Assembly: GCF_008728515.1 (NCBI RefSeq)
Contig: NC_044989.1
Coordinates: forward strand, 78,703,754 to 78,767,753
Reading direction: 5' to 3'
Length of the DNA: 64,000 nucleotides
DNA from: Papio anubis
Taxonomy: Eukaryota > Chordata > Mammalia > Primates > Cercopithecidae
The position numbers and the translations under genes were made by a program. The notes beneath the pieces were generated by a model. The model did no database searches. It worked only from the letters and a program-made list of their open reading frames with translations, and had not been told where the DNA came from. Below, piece by piece: positions 58,006 through 64,000 of the stretch (position 1 is the stretch's first letter; each line of letters opens with the position of its first letter).

Positions 58006-59450
58006 TTGGAAGCAGTGGGATAACTCTTCTTATTTTTCTACAATAGAAGACTGCCTTAGAATGGTTTCATATTGAAGGAAAGACCTGCCAGTCTGGGGAG
58101 CTTCTGCAGTGATACTGTGCACCAAAATAATAAGGAGTAGGAGCCTGCAATTCAGGCACTGGACCTTTCCCAGTTGTTTATGGAAATCAGACTGACACCT
58201 CTTTTGGGCAGCACAAGATCCGTGTAGTCTTCAGAAAATCAAAAGTGAAGAGAAGATTCCCATGAAGGAGATGGAATTCCTAATAATCTGATCTTTCCAT
58301 ACTTGAATCATAACTAATTAACTAAAAACGATAAATTATTTAACTGTATCACATTCTGGTTGAGTATGGTAAAGGACTATCTACAGAGTCAAGTACTTAA
58401 CAAATGTAAAGATCATTAAGCCTCATGTAAGCAATGAATTTTGCTATGGTAAGTAGTCTAAGACCTTTACTTCTCAGTCACCTCACTGCACTGCTCTATA
58501 TTACTGATAAAAAAGAATAACAAAAGATAAAACCGTGACATTACAGGAAAATTTCCAATGGAGTGTGTCTTTATTAAAGAAGTTTAAGGCTTATTTTCAA
58601 TCAAGTTCTTTTACTATCTTCCACGACTATTCACGGACAATAAACGGAACATTTCAGAATATTTCATTAATATTTATGAGCTTTTCACATGGCTAGTTAC
58701 AAACCAAGTACTTCAATTTGTTAAACAAGAAAAGATCCTGCTATGAATTATGTGCTGATCATTTTATTTTAGTAAAATGGTATAAATCAGTGCCTTATAA
58801 GTGAATGATGTACTCAAATCATAGTGTTTATGCTTATTCAGTTACAGAACTGTAACAATTATCCACATCACATAGATACATGGCTACCTATACATTTTCT
58901 CCATACTTGGGTATTTTTTTCACCTCTACATTTTTATACCTTGATGTAATTTGCCCTAAAACTGTTCTCTGTTTTCAGAGCATTACCAATGCTGCTTGTC
59001 TATGGGAAAATCCTCACGACTCTCCTGTTGCTACCATAATAAGTTGTTCATCCCTAATTATGACTGGAATTGTTGATCATCGACAAGAATATTGCCTATA
59101 CTGTAGATTATATTAGTAAAACATTAATCATAAACATAGGCATGTGATTCTGTAACTTAATTTGTTCACAGAAATTGCTAATCTATTTGAAAATTAAAGA
59201 ACAAAAACTCTAAAATAGAATAAACACTAAAGCTATTAAACCAAGTTAAAGACTTCAAAAGTGGATGAATTTTCTTGGATAAGAATTGTTGGTGGTGGGC
59301 TTTAAAAGGGTTTTTAATATAAGGCCTTTAAATCATATTATGATGTTATCACTGTGAATGATACAGATATCATTCTAACATTATCTTCTTTATTAAACAA
59401 TTACAGCACATATAAAGACTTTTCAGTTCATTAGAACAGAATCATCTTTT
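58006..59450. other. Unassigned unique DNA
   Basis: No recognised repeat. The frame at 58880-59116 has no domain and no flanking splice pattern. Confidence 0.45.
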
Positions 59451-59860
59451 CGTAATAACAAATATAATAACTGTATCAGGCAATTTCATCAATGGATGCT
59501 AACACTAATGGGCAAAAAGTTAGGATACAGAATATTCACAAAGTCTCAAAGTATTACTGCACAGATTACATTTAATTATAAAAAAGAAATATGGCCGGGT
59601 GCGGTGGCTCATGCCTGCAATCCCAGCACTTTGGGAGGCTGAGGCAGGTGGATCACAAATCGTAATAACAAATATAATAACTGTATCGGGCAAATTTCAT
59701 CAATGGATGCTAACACTAATGGGCAAAAAGTTAGGATACAGAATATTCACAAAGTCTCAAAGTATTACTGCACAGATTACATTTAATTATAAAAAATATG
59801 GCCGGAGTCGCGGTGGCTCATGTCTGCAATCCCAGCACTTTGGGAGGCTGAGGCATTGGA
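59451..59860 (+). repeat. Tandem duplication of about 205 bp
   Basis: Copy 1 (59451-59660) and copy 2 (from 59661 to about 59860) both run from CGTAATAACAAATATAATAA through ATTAATTTAATTATAAAAAA-like sequence into the start of a plus-strand Alu. Differences are mostly one-base gains and losses plus a missing GAAA. The Alu head in copy 1 (59593-59656) is cut off at GGATCAC by the start of copy 2. Confidence 0.9.
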
Positions 59861-60056
59861 TCACCTGAGGTTGGGGAGTTACACCAGCCTGATCGACAGG
59901 GAGAAGCCTGTCTCTACCTAAAATACAAAACTTAGCGAGGCGTGGTGCGCATGCCTATAATCCCAGCTACTCGGGAGGCTGAGGCAGGAGAATTGCCCCG
60001 AACCTGGGAGGTGGAGGGTTGCAGTGAGCCGAGATGGTGCCATTGCACTCCAACCT
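59812..60056 (+). mobile_element. Indel-ridden Alu lacking its tail
   Basis: Plus-strand Alu from GGCCGGAGTCGCGGTGGCTC with repeated single-base indels (GGCATTGGATCACC, GTTGGGGAGTTACACC, TGTCTCTACCTAAAATAC, AATTGCCCCGAACCTGG). It ends abruptly at CACTCCAACCTGAGC, without the end of the right arm or an A tail. Confidence 0.85.
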
Positions 60057-60165
60057 GAGCAGGTGAACCAGCATCATTCCAAAACCAGGCGGCTCGTTGA
60101 ACAGTTTGGTGCGTTTTCGACCGACCAGCGCCGATAAACTAGTCAAACTTGGCATTGCCATTGTG
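60057..60165. other. CpG-dense foreign-looking segment
   Basis: About 105 bp with seven CpG dinucleotides between 60089 and 60133 (CCAGGCGGCTCG, GTGCGTTTTCGACCGACC, AGCGCCGATAAAC). This is extreme for CpG-depleted intergenic primate DNA and is not part of Alu. On the minus strand it is open for about 35 codons, ending in the Alu. Its origin is unknown; a vector, bacterial or other contaminant, or a chimeric join, is possible. Confidence 0.55.
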
Positions 60166-60329
60166 ATGTAATGCAGTGGAACAAGTACATGACTTATGTG
60201 TCACTCTTGCTGAAAATTACTGGCCTCCATTTAATCAAGTAAAAACAGTCAGTTGAATTCAGAATTACATGTTGTCAGGAATACTGGCCTGAGTTTCTCA
60301 AAAGAAGTAAGCAATGGTATTTTTCTTTA

Positions 60330-60905
60330 TTTAAGGAGGCTAATAAGACATAACACCAAATGCAATGCATGGACATTGAATGAATTTTGGATTGAAAAAA
60401 ATGAAAGACATCTTGAAGGTATTTGGAAAAATTTGAAAGTGGGCCATATATTGGATGATGGCATTGAAATAATGCTGATTATCTTATATGCTTCATGTGA
60501 TATAGTTTCATAGAAGAATTTAATTATTTGGGGTAACATTTAGGGATGGACTATCAATATAGTTACCTTTAGATGAGTTAGCAAAAGGGAAGTGTTTGTG
60601 GGTGGATGAAAAGACATATAGAGAGACAAAGAGGTAGATAGACGACAGATAATGAACCTATGTCTGTCACAGATCTATGTCTATATTTGATATAAATACA
60701 GACAGTTATAGATCTAGATAGATGTAGATATAGATAGATATATAGATACAGATATAGATGTAGATATAGACATAGATATAAATGATATAGATATGGAGAG
60801 GGTGGCAAGATCTTCAAAGTTAGTAAATCTAGAAGAGAAATGTTTGGGTATTTATTGTACTTTCAACTTCACTGTGGATTTAAAAAATTCAAAATAATTC
60901 AATTA
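60330..60905 (+). mobile_element. L1M 3' UTR
   Basis: GCATGGACATTGAATGAATT, AAATGAAAGACATCTTGAAG, TTGGAAAAATTTGAAAGTGG, TATTGGATGATGGCATTGAA, TGAGTTAGCAAAAGGGAAG, then TATTTATTGTACTTTCAACT and TTTAAAAAATTCAAAATAAT give the complete plus-strand 3' UTR of an L1M element. The 86-codon frame at 60253-60513 is chance. Confidence 0.8.
60650..60797 (+). repeat. (TAGA)n-type simple repeat in L1M UTR
   Basis: Irregular TAGATA/GATATAGA units inside the L1M 3' UTR, at the place where this UTR usually carries simple repeats. Confidence 0.85.
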
Positions 60906-61399
60906 CTGAGAAAAGAAGATTCTGCCTTAGTGATTAGAATACATTACTCTATAAGAAACTTTTATATATGCCATGTATCATGCAAAATATTAATAATAAA
61001 GTTACAAAAGTGATCAGTTTTGAGCTAGAGAAGCAATCAACTGCTTGTTTGGTCTAAGATTAGGGAAAACCAGGAAAAAAATCACATAGAACAAAATGAA
61101 ATAAATAGTAATCAAAGCAAAAGGTAAATAACACCAGAAAACATATGAGAGTCTTATTCAATTTTAATGATCTGGAAAGATAAAAATTACACCCATGAGA
61201 AATTATGCTCAACACACTCCAAATGAGAAAAAATACTGAAATACAATAAAATAGTCTTAATGTTTCTGATTAGCAGAAATCAATGAATTTTTTAATGTAC
61301 TCTAAGAAAGGGCATAAATACTCTTCTGTATTAATAATTGGATTATAAAATAGAAAATCTTTATGATAAACATTTGGTAAATAATATCTTTCAATGCTC
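60906..61399. other. AT-rich DNA, probably old L1M
   Basis: No block is clear, but the next segment is L1M, and the A-rich composition fits ORF2-age sequence. Confidence 0.35.
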
Positions 61400-61692
61400 T
61401 ATAACTCAGCAATTCTCCTTCTAGGAAGTGATATTATAGGTGCACATGAAACTACATCCTATTGATGCATGCAAAAATATACAAAATGTCTTATTTTTGT
61501 AGATACTATCACAGCATAGTTTGTAATACCAAAAGATAAGAAATGACCTCAATGTCTTCCAGTAGGAGACTGGTTAAATAAATTCTCTAGTATTCATTTA
61601 AGATAATATTATATCATTCTTTAAAATGTACTAAGTTGTTGATATGTAACAATACTTGAGATATATAAATGCATGTTAAAAAGCAAGGTTCA
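61400..61692 (+). mobile_element. L1M 3' region, left part
   Basis: CAGCAATTCTCCTTCTAGGA, CAAAAGATAAGAAATGACC, TCTTCCAGTAGGAGACTGG and TTAAAAAGCAAGGTTCA follow the L1M 3' order (…GGAATGGTTAAATAAATTATG…AAAAAGCAAGGTGCAG). Interrupted by the L1PA-like insertion, continuing after 62803. Confidence 0.7.
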
Positions 61693-62792
61693 CCTAGAAG
61701 AAAACCTAGGCAATACCATTCAGGACATAGGCATGGGCAAAGACTTCATGACTAAATCACCAAAATCAATGGCAACAAAAGCCAAAATTGACAAATGGGA
61801 TCTAATTAAACTAAAGAGCTCTGCACAGCAAGAGAAATTATCATCAGAGTAAACAGGCAACCTACAGAATGGGAGAAAATTTTTGCAATCTGTGCATCTG
61901 ACAAAGGGCTAATATCCAGAATCTACAAAGAACTTAAACAAATTTATAAGAAAAGAACAACCCCATAAAAAGCGGGCAAAGGATATGAATAGAAACTTCT
62001 CAAAAGAAGACATTTATGCAGCCAACAAGCAGATGCTCATCATCACTGGTCATTAGAGAAATGCAAATCAAAACCACAATGAGATACCATCTCACACCAG
62101 TTAGAATGGCAATCATTAAAAAGTCAGGAAACAACAGATGCTGGAGAGGATGTGGGGAAATAGGAATGCTTTTACACTTTTAGTGAGAGTGTAAATTAGT
62201 TAAACCATTGTGGAAGACAGTGTGGCGATTCCTTAAGGATCTAGAACTAGAAATACCATTTGACCCAGCAGCCCCATTACTGGGTATATACCCAAAGGAT
62301 TGTAAATCATTCTACTATAAAGACACATGCACATGCATGTTTACTGTGGCACTGTTCACAATAGCAAAGACTTGGACCCAACTCAAATGTCCATCAATGA
62401 TAGACTGGATAAAGAAAATGAGGCAGATATACACCATGGAATACTATGCAGCCATAAAAAAGGATGAGTTCATGTCCTTTGCAGGGACATGGATGAAGTT
62501 GGAAACCATCATTCTCAGCAAACACACACATGAACAGAAAACCAAATACCAAATGTTCTTACTCATAAGTGCGAGTTGAACAATGAAAACACATGGACAC
62601 AGGAAAGGGAACATCACACACCAGGGCCTATTAGGGTGTGGGGGTCTGGGGAGGGATAGCATTAGGAGAAATACCTAATGTAGATGATGGTTTGATGGGT
62701 GCAGCAAACCACCATGGCGTGTGTATAACAATGTAACAAACCTGCACATTCTGCACAGGTACCCCAGAACTTAAAGTATAATAATAAAAAAT
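61693..62792 (+). mobile_element. 5'-truncated L1PA-like element
   Basis: 1.1 kb of primate-specific L1: the end of ORF2 followed by the 3' UTR (AATGCTAGATGAC-type region) and a short A-rich tail with AATAAA. The target duplication AGCAAGGTTCA lies at 61682-61692 and 62793-62803. A 123-codon frame (62208-62579) is the last part of ORF2 protein and ends at about the usual stop, but upstream in-frame stops show it cannot encode an active enzyme. It retains no 5' UTR promoter or ORF1. Confidence 0.92.
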
Positions 62793-62803
62793 AGCAAGGT
62801 TCA

Positions 62804-62930
62804 GACAGAAGGTACAATTCCTGTTGTGATAATCAAAAGTATATGTAGATATAGACATAAACATGAGATTGACATATAGATAAATATAGACATAGATATA
62901 CACACACATATACACATGGTCATTTATAGA
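62804..62930 (+). mobile_element. L1M 3' region, right part, with simple repeat
   Basis: Resumes the L1M at GACAGAAGGTACAATTCC after the target duplication. It passes into a TAGACATAGATA/ACACACAT simple repeat (62837-62918) that replaces part of the UTR. Confidence 0.55.
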
Positions 62931-63113
62931 TATGTATTATGTAAACATATTATGTTCCTTTTATTATTTTTCTTTCATTATGTTCCTTTCAAAATGCTTA
63001 AGAGTTTGGCAATAGGGGTTGCTCTGTAGAGTTAAATGGTCATCAGACAAAAGATATAGAAGAAAAATATTTTCCATTGAATTAGTTTTAAATAAAATGA
63101 ACACATTTAAAAG
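62931..63113. other. AT-rich unassigned DNA
   Basis: No recognisable repeat or gene. Confidence 0.4.
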
Positions 63114-63122
63114 GCAAATATA

Positions 63123-63443
63123 GGTCAGGCACGATGGCTCACACCTGTAATCCCAGCACTTTGGGAGGCCGAGGAGGGCAGACTGCCTGAGCTCAGGAGT
63201 TCATGACCAGCCTGTGAAACATAGTGAAACCCTGTCTCTACTAAAACACAAAAAATTAGCTGGGCATGGAGACATGCGCCTGTAGTCCCAGCTACTCGGG
63301 AGGTTGAGGCAGAGGAATTGCTTGAACCTGGGAGGCGGGGGTTGCAGCGAGCTGAGATCCTGCCACTGCACTCCAGCCTGGGCTACAGAGTGAGACTCCA
63401 TCTCAAAACAAACAAACAAACAACAACAATAACAGCAGCAGCA
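63123..63443 (+). mobile_element. Alu with (CAA)n(CAG)n tail
   Basis: Plus-strand Alu (S/J age) with GGTCAGGCACGATGGCTCAC and GCAGACTGCCTGAGCTCAGG. The target duplication GCAAATATA lies at 63114-63122 and 63444-63452. Its A tail has become CAAA, CAA and then CAG units (63398-63445). Confidence 0.93.
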
Positions 63444-63452
63444 GCAAATATA

Positions 63453-63492
63453 AACATCAAGAAAACATGGATGGCATAGAATGTCCAAAAAC
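63453..63492. other. Short unique spacer
   Basis: Unique sequence between two Alus in the same orientation. Confidence 0.5.
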
Positions 63493-63500
63493 TTGAAATA

Positions 63501-63760
63501 TTGGGAGGCCGAGGTCGGTGGATCACCTGAGATCAGCAGTTCGAGACCAGACTGACCAACATGGAAAACCCCATCTCTACTAAAAATACAAAAATTAGCT
63601 GGGCCTGGTGGTACATGCCTGTAATCCCAGCTACTCAGAAGGCTGAGGCAGGGGATTTGCTTGAACCCAGGAGGCAGAGGTTGTAGCAAGCCGAATCGTG
63701 CCATTGTACTCCAGCCTGGGCAACAGAAGTGAAATGGCATTTCAAAAAAAAAAAAAAAAA
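63501..63760 (+). mobile_element. 5'-truncated AluS
   Basis: Plus-strand Alu beginning at TTGGGAGGCCGAGG, so about 40 bp of its 5' end are missing, with an A tail of 17 nt. The target duplication TTGAAATA lies at 63493-63500 and 63762-63769, showing that truncation happened on insertion. The 179-codon minus frame at 63201-63740, the longest in the window, spans both Alus and is antisense Alu. Confidence 0.93.
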
Positions 63761-63769
63761 GTTGAAATA

Positions 63770-64000
63770 ATGTATATCAAAAGAGCAATTAGAAATTAAA
63801 AGATGACAAGAAAACCCAGTTCCAAGGTAGGTTAGCCAGAGCAAAAGACAAGTCTGGCATTATGAAAATAAAATGGCCACTAAGTAAATATAAACCAATC
63901 ATTCTCTCTCTTAATTAAAAATATCTATACATTTATCCTCCCTCTTTTTGTTTTTCTTTTTGTTTTATGTTTGAGAAATGCTCACTCTATTATAATTAAA
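63770..64000. other. AT-rich unassigned DNA
   Basis: Right edge of the window; no recognised feature. Confidence 0.4.

Noticed and set aside
60578..60817. Repetitive tyrosine-leucine protein on the minus strand
   Set aside because: It is a translation of the TAGATA simple repeat in an L1M UTR.
62208..62579. 123-codon frame as a gene
   Set aside because: It is the C-terminal end of L1 ORF2 in a 5'-truncated insertion, not an independent gene.
63201..63740. Longest open frame in the window (179 codons, minus)
   Set aside because: It is antisense sequence of two Alus joined across a short spacer. The translation has the usual SVAQAGVQW…SSWDYR pattern of reversed Alu.

Overview
This window is intergenic or deep-intronic DNA from a primate, most likely an Old World monkey (Cercopithecidae). 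Alu, L1 and MaLR/ERV elements indicate a primate. The youngest full-length Alus (1947-2252, 34771-35077, 37121-37426, and the first unit of 53568-54032) carry AluYR-type variants of Old World monkeys: GGCTCAAGCCTG, GAGACGGGCGG, ACTAGCCGGGCG and GAGATCCGGCCAC. The DNA is AT-rich and CpG-poor outside young repeats. I found no host protein-coding exon, tRNA, rRNA, snRNA or CRISPR array. Every long open frame I examined lies in or antisense to a repeat, or is a short chance ORF.

Layout. 1-6.4 kb: AT-rich unique DNA with four Alus, an MLT1-type LTR and an old L1 3' end. 6.5-11 kb: two decayed L1s pointing away from each other. 11.1-11.8 kb: a close inverted Alu pair. 14.8-23.6 kb: one minus-strand L1 split by three endogenous-retrovirus insertions, all on the minus strand: a solo LTR7 (HERV-H), a second ERV1-type solo LTR and a two-LTR decayed provirus that itself carries an AluY. 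23.6-32.8 kb: mostly unique DNA with Alus, an MLT1-like LTR and old L1 debris. 32.8-34.3 kb: a further solo LTR and an orphan piece of the same LTR family. 34.7-42.6 kb: young and old Alus, paired MIRs, an MLT1/MST fragment, an AT-rich palindromic simple repeat and an L2 end. 42.6-46.1 kb: largely repeat-free. 46.1-48.8 kb: an ancient minus-strand L1 and a medium-reiterated element. 48.8-51 kb: repeat-free. 51-57.8 kb: clustered Alus including a three-armed Alu and a sequence-garbled Alu. 59.4-60.2 kb: a tandem duplication joined to an indel-ridden Alu and a short CpG-dense stretch that looks foreign. 60.2-64 kb: old L1 3' UTRs, a 1.1-kb L1PA-like insertion and two Alus.

There are no cooperating genes to describe. 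The biology here is the history of transposable elements and possibly a few conserved non-coding segments. The most informative points are the nested LTR stack, the trimeric Alu, and two places (about 54.95-55.26 kb and 59.45-60.17 kb) that look more like low-quality or mis-joined assembly than evolution. I did not find a previously undescribed functional system. Subfamily names come from memory of consensus sequences and need a RepeatMasker/Dfam run to fix.
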